Notes: generated from the sequence alone by a model not told the origin. A DNA stretch of 26,025 nucleotides from Candidatus Zixiibacteriota bacterium (GCA_023129805.1 JAGMBK010000007.1:1-26025), one strand, 5' to 3'; counted from the first letter of the stretch, positions 7,644-15,243 are shown. Numbers and translations are program-made.

Positions 7644-8291
7644 ATGATAAAGGTAGCACCTTCTCTGTTATCTGCTGATTTCAGAAACATAGAAAGAGAA
7701 ATCAAACGGGTGGAAAAGTGTAAGGTGGATCTGCTTCATCTGGATATAATGGACGGGCATTTTGTTCCCAACATCACCTTTGGTCCCATGATCGTTGAAG
7801 CCATAAACCGTTGCACCAAGCTTCCCTTAGACGTTCATCTGATGATCGAAAAGTCAGACTCTTTTGTGGAATCATTTATCAGAAGCGGTGCGGATTATCT
7901 TACCGTGAGCTTCGAGGCTTGCAAGCATCTTCAGCGAACCATAAATTTGATCAAAAGCTTTAAAGTCAAAGTGGGGTGCGCTCTAAATCCCGCCACACCA
8001 TTTTGCGTGATCAAGCCTGTTGTAAAGAAGCTAGACCTGCTTTTATTGATGACAGTTAATCCCGGATTTGGAGGACAAAAGTTCGTTCCTTCAGTCTTGC
8101 CCAAGATAGAAGAGGCAAAAAAATTCATACGGGATCATAAATTAAAGACAAAAATAGAGGTGGATGGAGGGATAAGCCCCCGGACAGCCAAGCAGGTAAA
8201 ACAGGCAGGGGCAACCATATTGGTAGCAGGGGCGGCAATCTTTAAGAGCAAAAACTATTGCCGGACAGTTAAAGCTTTAAGGGAATCATAA
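7644..8291 (+). CDS. rpe: Ribulose-phosphate 3-epimerase
   Basis: This enzyme interconverts ribulose 5-phosphate and xylulose 5-phosphate in the pentose phosphate pathway. The 215-residue TIM barrel shows every expected element: APSLLSADF near the start, the metal ligands H32 and D34 in LHLDIMDGHF, H65 in LDVHLMI, the phosphate loop VNPGFGGQKF (138-147), and the fourth ligand D174 in VDGGI. The usual TVH.EA stretch reads TVSFEA (87-92); this histidine is not a metal ligand, so activity should be intact. GAGGTGA at 7634-7640 supports the ATG at 7644. It lies in line with the PASTA and ffh genes on the same strand. Confidence 0.96.
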   Translation: MIKVAPSLLSADFRNIEREIKRVEKCKVDLLHLDIMDGHFVPNITFGPMIVEAINRCTKLPLDVHLMIEKSDSFVESFIRSGADYLTVSFEACKHLQRTINLIKSFKVKVGCALNPATPFCVIKPVVKKLDLLLLMTVNPGFGGQKFVPSVLPKIEEAKKFIRDHKLKTKIEVDGGISPRTAKQVKQAGATILVAGAAIFKSKNYCRTVKALRES

Positions 8292-8312
8292 GTGGCGAAA
8301 TTGAAGTTTGGT

Positions 8313-8340
8313 GCATCGGCATTTCCTAATAGGATGCGTC
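8313..8340. repeat. Short copy of the GCATCGGCATTTCCT repeat
   Basis: GCATCGGCATTTCCT at 8313-8327 is identical to 25079-25093, and both are followed within a few bases by AGGATG. Here the inner part is missing and the element ends GATGCGTC; at 25079-25132 it is longer and closes as a complete inverted repeat. It lies in the rpe-ffh gap. It is read as a shortened member of a dispersed repeat family. Confidence 0.55.
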
Positions 8341-8352
8341 GTGAGATTTTTA

Positions 8353-8382
8353 TTGCTAAAATAATTTGGGTGTTTATATTAT
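8353..8382 (+). promoter_or_regulatory. Weak promoter candidate upstream of ffh
   Basis: TTGCTA at 8353-8358 is followed after 16 bases by TATATT at 8375-8380, or after 18 bases by TATTAT at 8377-8382. The match is moderate. A transcript starting near 8390 would carry a leader of about 120 bases containing the hairpin at 8425-8442. Confidence 0.3.
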
Positions 8383-8424
8383 AACTTTCGTATTTTAGCG
8401 GATCGGGCGTATGATAGCCTGAGA

Positions 8425-8442
8425 GTGCACCATGTGGTGCAC
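8425..8442. repeat. Perfect hairpin in the ffh leader
   Basis: GTGCACC at 8425-8431 and GGTGCAC at 8436-8442 form a seven-base-pair stem with the loop ATGT. It lies about 68 bases upstream of the ffh ATG. A run of T follows only at 8462-8468, too far away for a classical terminator. Its role is unknown. Confidence 0.5.
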
Positions 8443-8509
8443 CCCAGAGAGGATAAAAAAGTTTTTTTCGTTAATCTAAGGAATTTTAGTCAAAACTTGG
8501 TCTAAGAAG

Positions 8510-9835
8510 ATGTTTGAAGATCTAACCATAAAGTTAGAAGGTATTTTCAAAAAACTCCGGGGACGGGGAAAGCTCTCTGAAACCAATATCAAGGATGCTT
8601 TGAAAGAGGTGAGACGTGCGCTTCTGGAGGCAGATGTTAATTATAAAGTGGTGAAGGAGTTCATCAGTCAGGTGGAAGCCAAAGCCATTGGTCAAGAGGT
8701 TCTTCGAAGCATCACTCCCGGACAGCAAATTATCAAGATAGTCAATGAGCAATTGACCAATCTTTTAGGAAAAGAAAGGGTGGAGGTGAAATTCTCTGCC
8801 CAGCCTCCTACCGTGTTCATGCTTATTGGTCTGCAGGGATCGGGCAAGACCACTGCCTGCGGAAAACTGGCGCGATATTACAAGAAGAAAGGAAGATTCC
8901 CCTTGCTGGTGGCGGCAGACGTTTATCGTCCAGCCGCGGTGGATCAGCTTAAGATTTTAGGCAAGATGCTCAACATTCCTGTGTTTTCCTCCAAGGATGA
9001 TCCGGTGAAAATATGTGAAACCTCTGTTGAGCAAGCCCGAAAAGAAGGTAAGGATTTAGTGATAATCGACACCGCAGGAAGGCTGCATATCGATGAGCCG
9101 TTGATGCTGGAGCTTTTAAACATTAAAAAGGCGGTTTCTCCTCAGGAGATCGTTCTGGTGGCGGATGCCATGACCGGACAGGATGCGGTTAACATAGCCA
9201 AAACCTTCGAGGAGAAGATTGGCTTAGATGGGATCTTTTTGACTAAGATGGATGGGGATGCCCGAGGAGGAGCGGCACTTTCCATTCGAGCCGTCACCGG
9301 CAAACCCATAAAGTTTGTGGGGGTGGGGGAGAAGCTGGATGCTTTGGAGATGTTCTATCCGGATCGAATGGCTTCGCGCATCCTGGGGATGGGAGATGTG
9401 GTCTCTTTGGTGGAAAAGGCTGAGGAAGCGGTAGATTTAGAAGAAGCCAAGAAACTGGAGAAAAAGTTAAGGAAAGAGGCTTTTACCCTGGATGATTTCT
9501 ACGCTCAGCTTCAGCAGTTGAAAAAAATGGGTCCTTTAGAGTCGATTCTGGAGATGATTCCTGGTATGGGAGGAAAGATGATGCGTGGACTCGAGATTGA
9601 TGAAAAAGCCATGGTGCGGGTGGAAGCCGTAATCAACTCCATGACCAAAGAGGAAAGACAGAAACCTCATATCATAGATGGGAGCAGAAGAAAGAGAATC
9701 GCTCAAGGAAGCGGAACATCCGTTCAGAGCGTTAATCAACTTCTAAAACAATTCTTCATGATGCAGAAGATGATAAAAAACGTGGCCAAAATGGATCTTA
9801 AAAAATTCGAGAAGGGCTTTCTCTCCTTCCGTTAG
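8510..9835 (+). CDS. ffh: Signal recognition particle GTPase Ffh (SRP54)
   Basis: Ffh binds 4.5S RNA and hydrophobic signal sequences on nascent chains and delivers ribosomes to the FtsY receptor at the membrane. The 441-residue protein has the N-domain (1-95), the GTPase G-domain with GLQGSGKTT (107-115), DVYRPAA (137-143), DTAGR (187-191) and TKMDGDARGG (245-254), and a methionine-rich M-domain (about 325-441). The M-domain holds IPGMGGKMM and the RNA-binding region SRRKRIAQGSGTSVQ. Length and order are normal for the family. It directly precedes rpsP, an arrangement seen in many bacteria, but a separate promoter lies between them. The gene for 4.5S RNA was not seen in this window. Confidence 0.97.
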   Translation: MFEDLTIKLEGIFKKLRGRGKLSETNIKDALKEVRRALLEADVNYKVVKEFISQVEAKAIGQEVLRSITPGQQIIKIVNEQLTNLLGKERVEVKFSAQPPTVFMLIGLQGSGKTTACGKLARYYKKKGRFPLLVAADVYRPAAVDQLKILGKMLNIPVFSSKDDPVKICETSVEQARKEGKDLVIIDTAGRLHIDEPLMLELLNIKKAVSPQEIVLVADAMTGQDAVNIAKTFEEKIGLDGIFLTKMDGDARGGAALSIRAVTGKPIKFVGVGEKLDALEMFYPDRMASRILGMGDVVSLVEKAEEAVDLEEAKKLEKKLRKEAFTLDDFYAQLQQLKKMGPLESILEMIPGMGGKMMRGLEIDEKAMVRVEAVINSMTKEERQKPHIIDGSRRKRIAQGSGTSVQSVNQLLKQFFMMQKMIKNVAKMDLKKFEKGFLSFR

Positions 9836-9849
9836 CTGGTTTTGTAGTT

Positions 9850-9865
9850 GCCCAATTTATTGGGC
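9850..9865 (+). terminator. Hairpin after ffh, possible weak terminator
   Basis: GCCCAA at 9850-9855 and TTGGGC at 9860-9865 form a six-base-pair stem with the loop TTTA, 15 bases after the ffh stop codon. No proper T-run follows (TGGTTAATT). A second inverted repeat, GGTTAA/TTAACC at 9867-9884, overlaps the -35 box of the next promoter. Termination is possible but weakly supported. Confidence 0.3.
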
Positions 9866-9872
9866 TGGTTAA

Positions 9873-9901
9873 TTGACATTAACCATGCTACTCTGTATGA
9901 A
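9873..9901 (+). promoter_or_regulatory. Sigma70-type promoter of the rpsP operon
   Basis: A perfect TTGACA at 9873-9878 is followed after exactly 17 bases by TATGAA at 9896-9901. Transcription would start near 9908 and give a leader of about 60 bases before the rpsP start. The -35 box lies inside the inverted repeat GGTTAA/TTAACC (9867-9884), a possible operator-like symmetry. Together with the housekeeping cluster behind it this is one of the best promoter matches in the window. Confidence 0.6.
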
Positions 9902-9967
9902 GTTGGAATTCGATCAATAGGCAATTAGAAAAAATGGAATAAAAAACCATATTAAATGGAGGTAAAC

Positions 9968-10591
9968 TTGGCAGTAAAAATCAGACTAAGAAGAATGGGC
10001 GCAAAGAAAAGACCCTCTTACCGGTTTGTAGCCACAGATTCCCGTATGCCCCGGGATGGCAGGTTCATTGAGATTTTAGGCCATTACAATCCCATCGAAA
10101 AACCGGCAAAGGTGGAGGTGAAGGAAGAGAGAGTCTACTACTGGTTAAAACAGGGTGCCTTGCCGACTGATACGGTGAGCAGTATTTTAAAACAGATTGG
10201 GCTTTCGAAAAAATGGGAGATGATTAAGAAGGGTGAGGACGTCTCCCAAATCACCTTGTCAACCCAGCTTAAGGAAAAACTCAAAAAGAAGAAGAAAAAG
10301 AAGGGGAAAGTACCTGAGGATGTTGCCCCTGCGGCGGCAGAAGGGGTCCCGCAGGAGAAAGCTGAAGTTGAAAAGCCGAAAGAAGAGAAGAAAGAGGAAA
10401 AAAAGGAGGATAAGAAAGAGGAGGAAAAGCCGAAAGAAGAGAAAAAAGAGGTTAAAAAGGAAGATAAAAAAGAAGACAAAAAGGAAGTAAAGAAGGAGGA
10501 TAAGAAAAAGGGCAAGAAAGAAGATAAGAAAGAGGGTGAGAAGGAGGATAAGAAAGAGAGTAAAAAGGAAGAGGAGAAACCCAAAGAGTAG
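9968..10591 (+). CDS. rpsP: 30S ribosomal protein S16 with a long Lys/Glu-rich tail
   Basis: S16 is a small-subunit protein needed for 30S assembly. Residues 1-80 are typical ([18 protein letters not shown] at the start, then [14 protein letters not shown]). The start is taken as TTG at 9968: family members begin MAVKIRL, and GGAGGT at 9958-9963 stands four bases ahead. An in-frame ATG at 9956 overlaps that ribosome-binding site and would add four residues. From about residue 100 to 207 the protein is an alternating lysine/glutamate tail built of KKEDKKE- and [13 protein letters not shown] units, so it is more than twice the usual S16 length. Shorter acidic or basic S16 extensions occur in some phyla; the role of this tail is unknown. 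The gene begins the rpsP-rimM-trmD-rplS operon. Confidence 0.95.
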   Translation: MAVKIRLRRMGAKKRPSYRFVATDSRMPRDGRFIEILGHYNPIEKPAKVEVKEERVYYWLKQGALPTDTVSSILKQIGLSKKWEMIKKGEDVSQITLSTQLKEKLKKKKKKKGKVPEDVAPAAAEGVPQEKAEVEKPKEEKKEEKKEDKKEEEKPKEEKKEVKKEDKKEDKKEVKKEDKKKGKKEDKKEGEKEDKKESKKEEEKPKE

Positions 10592-10759
10592 CTTTACTCT
10601 GAGACGGGGAGTTATAAAAGTATAAGAGAAGAATAGATTCGAGACTTAAGAGAAATTCAAGAAAAGAGAGACACAGGATTAATTATCGGATTTAACAAAA
10701 ACAGGAAAGCGTCTGAAGGGGTTCTCCTCTTTTCCTTGGAGTAGAGGAAATTAAAAGAC

Positions 10760-11266
10760 ATGGATAGGGTAACCATAGGGCGGATCTCCCGGGCGCGGGG
10801 CATAAAGGGAGAAATGGTGGTTGTCCCTTTAACCGACGATCCTCACAGGTTTCTAAAACTCCAAGAGGTGATAATCTCAAAAGAGGAAAGCACCAAAGAG
10901 TTTCAGGTGGAATGGGCGAGAGAATTTAAAGGAAAAGTTTTGCTCAAACTGAAGCAGGTAGAAACCCCGGAGGAGGCAAAAAAGCTGGTGGGAGGGTTCA
11001 TAGAGATAGAAAAAGACCAGCTGGAAAAGCTTCCTGAAGGGAGATATTTCATATTTGACATAATCGGACTTCAGGTCGTCACCACCAAAGGACAAAGAAT
11101 CGGAAAGATAAAAGAGGTGATCTCGCTTCCGGCAAATGATTTATATCTGGTGGAGGGTGACAAAAAACAATACCACATTCCAGCGATAAAAAAGGTGGTC
11201 AAAAGAATTAACTTGGAAAAAAAGGAGATGATCATAGAGCCGACAGAAGGTTTGTTGGACCTGTAA
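10760..11266 (+). CDS. rimM: Ribosome maturation factor RimM
   Basis: RimM binds S19 and helps mature the 3' domain of 16S rRNA in the 30S subunit. The 168-residue product has the N-terminal RimM beta-barrel (VTIGRISRARGIKGE at 4-18, then LTDDPHRF) and a C-terminal PRC-barrel, roughly 95-168, with IGLQVVTTKGQRIGKIKEV and IPAIKKVV. Length is normal. It follows rpsP after 168 bases with no gene between them. The small KH-domain protein KhpA, often found at this position, is absent. trmD lies downstream beyond a palindromic repeat. Confidence 0.95.
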   Translation: MDRVTIGRISRARGIKGEMVVVPLTDDPHRFLKLQEVIISKEESTKEFQVEWAREFKGKVLLKLKQVETPEEAKKLVGGFIEIEKDQLEKLPEGRYFIFDIIGLQVVTTKGQRIGKIKEVISLPANDLYLVEGDKKQYHIPAIKKVVKRINLEKKEMIIEPTEGLLDL

Positions 11267-11356
11267 ATTAAAATAATAAGTTCTACTTCACGTTAGTGGC
11301 TGAGATTGTCGGCAGGAATAAGAATCCTAAGGAGTTAATAATGCTGGCATAATGAT

Positions 11357-11434
11357 AACCTCACCCCCTATCTCCCCCTCTCCATAAAATGGAGAGGGGG
11401 ACACGGAGACCCGTCAGGGAAAGGGGGAGAGGTT
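11357..11434. repeat. Palindromic repeat, family B, copy 1
   Basis: Between rimM and trmD, CCCCCTCTCCAT (11374-11385) and ATGGAGAGGGGG (11389-11400) form a perfect 12-base-pair stem with a three-base loop. Outer arms beginning AACCTCACCCCC (from 11357) and ending GGGGGAGAGGTT (to 11434) also pair. A diverged copy of the same layout is at 12906-12961. The right half contains ACGGAGACCCGTC (11403-11415), found again at 23099-23111. Such an element inside the operon leader of trmD could fold in the mRNA; its origin looks like a dispersed repeat. Confidence 0.75.
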
Positions 11435-11558
11435 AAAAACAGCAACAGCTTATTTTTTGGTGAGAGTCCTATTGGTATGCACCATACAGTGTATACTTAT
11501 GGATTCTGAAGAAATATTAGCAACTAATTGGGAGAAGACCCATAAATCAAAACTCTAT

Positions 11559-12302
11559 ATGCTGATCGATATTTTAACCATCTTCCCTGGCATGTTTTCC
11601 GGGCCCCTGGATGAAAGCTTACTTAAGAAGGCAAGGGAGAAGAATCTTTTAAAAGTGCGCATACATAACATCAGGGATTTTGCGGAGGATAAACATAAGA
11701 CCACAGATGATACACCTTTCGGAGGAAGAGGGGGGATGGTGATGAAGCTGGAGCCCTTGTGTAAAGCATTAGATTCGTTGTGGGATCAAGATAATGAAAA
11801 ACTGCAAACCAGCATTATTCTGACCACCGCTTGTGGAGAGAAATTCTCCCAGAGCAAAGCGCAAGAGCTTTCCCTGAAGGATCACTTAATCATAATATGC
11901 GGACACTACAAGGGAACCGATGAGCGGTTGAAGATGCTTTATCCTGTGGAGGAGATATCCATCGGCGATTACGTGCTGACCGGAGGAGAGATTCCTGCTT
12001 TGGTGATCTTAGATTCCGTGGTAAGATTGATTCCCGGCGTTTTGGGAGATTTTGAGTCGGCTCAAACCGATTCCTTCTTTGAGGGAATCCTGGGACCACC
12101 TCAATATACCCGTCCCCCAGAATTTAAAGGATTGAAGGTGCCGGAGGTGCTTCTATCTGGAGACCACGAAAAGATCAAAAAGTGGCGACAAAAAGAAGCT
12201 TTGAAAAGAACTTTTAACCACAGGCCGGATCTATTAAATTGGGAACAACTTTCCGATGAGGAAAGAGAATGGATAAAGAAGATTGAAAGGGAAAGGAAAT
12301 AA
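11559..12302 (+). CDS. trmD: tRNA (guanine-37-N1)-methyltransferase TrmD
   Basis: TrmD methylates G37 next to the anticodon of tRNAs that read CNN codons and so prevents +1 frameshifting. From the ATG at 11559 the product is 247 residues, the normal size, and begins with the family signature IDILTIFPGMF. Further landmarks are PFGGRGGMVMK (53-63), the trefoil-knot SAM site with IIICGHYKGTDER (111-123) and IGDYVLTGGE (135-144), and the catalytic aspartate in SAQTDSFFEG (D171). The frame is open upstream to 11457, but those 34 residues do not resemble TrmD and are left out. An alternative ATG at 11499 exists, and no start has a strong Shine-Dalgarno. Confidence 0.95.
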   Translation: MLIDILTIFPGMFSGPLDESLLKKAREKNLLKVRIHNIRDFAEDKHKTTDDTPFGGRGGMVMKLEPLCKALDSLWDQDNEKLQTSIILTTACGEKFSQSKAQELSLKDHLIIICGHYKGTDERLKMLYPVEEISIGDYVLTGGEIPALVILDSVVRLIPGVLGDFESAQTDSFFEGILGPPQYTRPPEFKGLKVPEVLLSGDHEKIKKWRQKEALKRTFNHRPDLLNWEQLSDEEREWIKKIERERK

Positions 12303-12366
12303 AGCTTTTTTGAGTTTATTTCCAATTATTTAAACACGATTAACGTTATGTTTTCGCGGAGGAAAA

Positions 12367-12732
12367 ATGGATCCGATTTCAGCTGTTGAGGCAAAATATC
12401 TGAAAGATAAAATCCCGGAGTTTGGTCCCGGAGACACGTTGAGAGTCTACACCAAGATCAAAGAAGGAGATAAGGAGAGAGTTCAGGTATTTGAGGGCGT
12501 GGTGATTCAGCGGAGGGGCAAAGGGACAGGGGAGACCTTCACCTTGAGGAAGGTTTCAAGCGGTGTGGGGGTGGAGCGCATTTTTCCCTTGCTCTCTCCC
12601 AACATTACCAAAATAGCGCAGGTGCGACAGGGAAAGGTAAGAAGAGCCAAACTTTTTTATCTGAGGGGATTGAGGGGAAAATCTGCCCGTATACAGGAAA
12701 AAAGAAAGGAAGAAGAAAGCCCAGAATCCTGA
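12367..12732 (+). CDS. rplS: 50S ribosomal protein L19
   Basis: L19 lies at the subunit interface of the ribosome. The 121-residue protein carries the family core [50 protein letters not shown] and the closing [12 protein letters not shown] short polar tail follows. GGAGG at 12358-12362 is four bases before the ATG. It closes the rpsP-rimM-trmD-rplS order that is conserved across bacteria, 64 bases after trmD. The RNase HII gene that often follows is not present. Confidence 0.97.
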   Translation: MDPISAVEAKYLKDKIPEFGPGDTLRVYTKIKEGDKERVQVFEGVVIQRRGKGTGETFTLRKVSSGVGVERIFPLLSPNITKIAQVRQGKVRRAKLFYLRGLRGKSARIQEKRKEEESPES

Positions 12733-12799
12733 TGGTTGGAGCAAAGTAAAGAATTCGCCTATTTTGTGCCTTCTTAAAGAATCTCCCATTGGCCACTCA

Positions 12800-12829
12800 G
12801 GTCGAACCGATTCTCGATTAAGTTCGACC
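12800..12829. repeat. Inverted repeat downstream of rplS
   Basis: GGTCGAAC (12800-12807) and GTTCGACC (12822-12829) are perfect inverted copies across 14 bases. It is 68 bases after the rplS stop. Only a mixed C/T stretch (TTATCTCTCTTTCCC) follows, so it may end the operon transcript but lacks a clean T-run. Confidence 0.45.
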
Positions 12830-12905
12830 GTTATCTCTCTTTCCCTTTGGCTTCTCTCCATGAATTTGGCAGAGGGAATCCCTACAGGCTGCCGTTCAGA
12901 TGATT

Positions 12906-12961
12906 ACCTCACCCACTTCTTCCTCTCCATTAAATGGAAAGGAAGAGGTAAGGGGTGGGGT
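12906..12961. repeat. Palindromic repeat, family B, copy 2
   Basis: The layout matches 11357-11434 in the same orientation: ACCTCACCC on the left, the inner pair CCTCTCCAT/ATGGAAAGG around TAA, and GGGGTGGGG on the right. The inner stem has one mismatch and the right part lacks the ACGGAGACCCGTC segment of copy 1. Two related copies flanking trmD-rplS show that this is a dispersed element and not a gene-specific signal. Confidence 0.65.
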
Positions 12962-13094
12962 TTGTTCGCAATGCAATAGAAGCATACACATCAAAATGAA
13001 TAAAAATCAGATCGTGTGAAGACTCAATTCAGAAGGGGTAGATGCCTAAATGGTTTGGCGCCTGACGATGATCCATTCCTTGGAATCTGAACAT

Positions 13095-13133
13095 AAAAAA
13101 ACCGCCCTGAAGTTCGGGATAACTTCAAGGCGG
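13095..13133 (-). terminator. Intrinsic terminator reading on the minus strand
   Basis: Read on the minus strand, CCGCC-TTGAAGTT and AACTTCA-GGCGG (13133-13121 and 13114-13102) form a 12-base-pair stem with one mismatch and a six-base loop, followed by seven Ts (13101-13095). This is a good rho-independent terminator for leftward transcription. No minus-strand gene is recognised to its right up to 13.6 kb, so the transcript it would end is unknown. In the plus direction the T-run is missing. Confidence 0.6.
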
Positions 13134-13489
13134 CTTTAGCCCCCTTAATTTACCTCAGCCTAAATGACCTCCAGGTTGAGTCGGTCTATTTCCTTTTTTT
13201 AAATTTATATCGGCTTTCGGAATGCAGATATTAGTTTCACCAACCAACCATCAGACCTTCGAAATCAAATTAAAGGGGTCAAGTGACATGAAAAAATGCC
13301 GAAAAAATAAATGAAGCCTCAGTGCATTAGCGTCCCCAAATTCATCCATTGAATTGGCGTTGTTTTAAAAAAACATGCGTATCTTAGATTTTCCGAACTC
13401 TAACCAAAATCATAGGGATCGGCAGACAACAAAATGCCATTTGTTAGTTCCCGATCTTTAGGGGTGACACTTCTGAATCGTCCTGGTTG

Positions 13490-13609
13490 ATGGAAGCTTT
13501 GGCATCCATATGTTTTCATATTGCAAAAGAGGCGAGAGCAATTTTAGCCAAGTGCGATCTCTCTGGAGTAAAATTTAAACCAAATCCACAAAGAATTGGA
13601 GGAGAATGA
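13490..13609 (+). CDS. Possible 39-residue small protein or leader peptide
   Basis: An ATG at 13490 opens a frame of 39 codons ending at TGA 13607-13609. That stop overlaps the ribosome-binding site region of the following Wzi-like gene, whose start is at 13612. The peptide reads like protein (for example EARAILAKCDLSG and a closing KPNPQRIGGE), not low-complexity translation. The spacing would allow translational coupling. No Shine-Dalgarno is visible in front, and the frame continues open only to a stop at about 13456, so it may also be the remnant of an older gene. No family was recognised. Confidence 0.3.
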   Translation: MEALASICFHIAKEARAILAKCDLSGVKFKPNPQRIGGE

Positions 13610-13611
13610 AA

Positions 13612-15195
13612 ATGAAATCCATATTGCTATGTGTGGCTACTATCATTTTGTTCTCAATCAACATCGCTCAGGCCGGTCTGATGGAGACAATCCCAGTAGG
13701 AGAGGAGGTTTACAGGTGGGTTTATGAATACTTAGACGAACTTTATGCCCGGGGGCTTATAACCGAACTTCACCTGGGCACAAAACCATATTTCAGAGGT
13801 AAGGTCGCCGAAGAGCTTTTGTCCCTTCGGGAGAAGAGACTTAAAGGTGAGCTTTCCTTAGGCTGGCCCGAAGACTATCTGCTCGGAGAGCTGGAAAATG
13901 AATTCTTAAGCGAGATAAACGAATTGGAGCTTAAAGCAAGTTCTCCGAATGATAGAAAAGTCCTTAAGAAATTCTCTTGGGGATTGGATTTTCAAGAGGG
14001 ATCAAATTTTAGGCCGAGAACAAAAGCTGTTTTTCGAGAAACCTTTTTGCCCTATGCCAAGGCTCAGATTGGCTCCAATTTTTTCGCCTGCACCCGTTAT
14101 ATGATCGACGAGAATTTAGCCAAGGATCCCCACTATGAGGGGAAAGTGTGGAGAGGATTTGCCGGAGATGCGGCCCAGGCTTATCTGGCATTTAATTTGC
14201 CTTACTTTAAGGTACTTTTGGGGAGGGAAAGAATCGCCTGGGGGCAAAAATCTACTCAAGAGTTAATACTGTCAGAACGTGCCTCTCCTTTGGACATGGT
14301 TAAAATTCAAGGGGGTTGGGGAATCTTTCAAGGGACCGCCTTCTTCGCATTCCTGTCTCCCCTTACCACCCAGGATTTTTCCGGAGATGTCTCCCACATC
14401 AACCGCTATCTTTCCGGTCACAGAATAAGTTTAAACCTTTTTTCCAAAGCCCAGTTAGGTTTTTCGGAGACCATAGTATACGGAGGAAGAAATCGCCAGG
14501 TGGAAGCCTATTACCTTAATCCTCTTCTATGGTATCATGGCGCTCAACTGAATGAAAAAAGAGACGACAACACCTTCTTTGCTTTCGACTTCAATCTGCG
14601 CCCTAAAAGAGGACTACTTTTTTATGGAGAGTTTTTAATAGACGACTTTCAGATAGAGAAAAAAAACCAGGGAGATAAAGAACCTAATGAGCTGGGTTAT
14701 TCAGGTGGTTTCTGTATTCTGGATATCTTCGGTTTTAAAGGCACCGAGCTGAGCCTGGAGTATATACGCATAAATAACTGGACCTATAATCAGAAGGAGG
14801 AAAGAAATCGTTATCTTAACCGCAAAAAGCTTTTGGGCAATCCTATGGGTCCGGATACGGATAACTTCAGTGCCAGCCTTTCTGCCTGGCTGAGGAGAGG
14901 ATTGAAATCGAAGATCACCTACCAGAAGAGAAGATGTGGAGAGGGGGGAGTGGACTCTCCCTGGAGCGAACCCTGGATGTTGGCTGAAGGGGAGTATAAA
15001 GAGAAATTTCCCAGCGGGGTGGTGGAAAAGATGAACAATTTAGGCATAGCCTTGCAGTATAATTATACAAATCTCTTCCGCTGTGAGCTAAGTTGGAATT
15101 ATTTTGATTTTGTGAACTATAAAAACATACAAGATCATAAAGAAGATTTTAGCCAGGTTAGTTTAAACTTGAGCTATCATTTTCTGAAGATGTGA
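13612..15195 (+). CDS. Wzi-like capsule-assembly outer-membrane protein
   Basis: The 527-residue protein starts with a signal peptide (about 1-21, cut after AQA). A helical segment with the pattern VYRWVYEYLDELYARGLI follows, and then a long beta-barrel part rich in alternating aromatic and polar residues. The segment LLGRERIAWGQ...LLSERASPLDMVKIQGG corresponds to the conserved G-R-x(4)-W-G and DM.K stretch of the capsule-assembly Wzi family. Wzi is an outer-membrane lectin that anchors capsule polysaccharide. ATG 13612 is preferred to ATG 13606 because GGAGG at 13598-13602 stands nine bases before it, but only three bases before 13606. The downstream gene for the initiating sugar transferase supports a surface polysaccharide role. 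The family assignment is by pattern. Confidence 0.72.
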   Translation: MKSILLCVATIILFSINIAQAGLMETIPVGEEVYRWVYEYLDELYARGLITELHLGTKPYFRGKVAEELLSLREKRLKGELSLGWPEDYLLGELENEFLSEINELELKASSPNDRKVLKKFSWGLDFQEGSNFRPRTKAVFRETFLPYAKAQIGSNFFACTRYMIDENLAKDPHYEGKVWRGFAGDAAQAYLAFNLPYFKVLLGRERIAWGQKSTQELILSERASPLDMVKIQGGWGIFQGTAFFAFLSPLTTQDFSGDVSHINRYLSGHRISLNLFSKAQLGFSETIVYGGRNRQVEAYYLNPLLWYHGAQLNEKRDDNTFFAFDFNLRPKRGLLFYGEFLIDDFQIEKKNQGDKEPNELGYSGGFCILDIFGFKGTELSLEYIRINNWTYNQKEERNRYLNRKKLLGNPMGPDTDNFSASLSAWLRRGLKSKITYQKRRCGEGGVDSPWSEPWMLAEGEYKEKFPSGVVEKMNNLGIALQYNYTNLFRCELSWNYFDFVNYKNIQDHKEDFSQVSLNLSYHFLKM

Positions 15196-15243
15196 AAATA
15201 CGCTTTCCGGCTGTTTGTTTTGATTTCCACAAAGTGTTTATCT

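Larger units (their letters stand above)
12733..13489. other. Gene-poor gap of about 750 bases with inverted repeats
   Basis: No convincing coding frame was found between rplS and the Wzi-like gene region. The gap holds the inverted repeat GGTCGAAC/GTTCGACC (12800-12807/12822-12829), palindromic repeat family B copy 2 (12906-12961), the minus-strand terminator at 13095-13133, and a further stem CTCAGCCT/AGGTTGAG starting near 13155. The motif AAAGGGGTCAAGTGACATG near 13272 resembles short intergenic repeats seen beside REP-type elements, but no transposase is present. The stretch 13020-13090 was checked for a tRNA and lacks a T-loop. Confidence 0.6.

Noticed and set aside
10233..10490. 85-codon Arg/Lys-rich plus-strand frame inside rpsP
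   Set aside because: It is a frame-shifted reading of the same purine tract; the S16 frame is secured by its conserved N-terminal core.
10138..10584. 148-codon minus-strand frame opposite rpsP
   Set aside because: It is only the antisense reading of the Lys/Glu tail (endless Ser/Phe), created by the purine tract.
12764..12979. 71-codon plus-strand frame after rplS
   Set aside because: It overlaps the inverted repeat at 12800 and repeat family B copy 2, lacks a ribosome-binding site and matches no family; RNase HII was looked for and is not here.
13020..13090. tRNA-like stretch
   Set aside because: It has D-arm-like wording, but no T-loop (GGTTCGAATCC-type) and no seven-base acceptor stem could be found.
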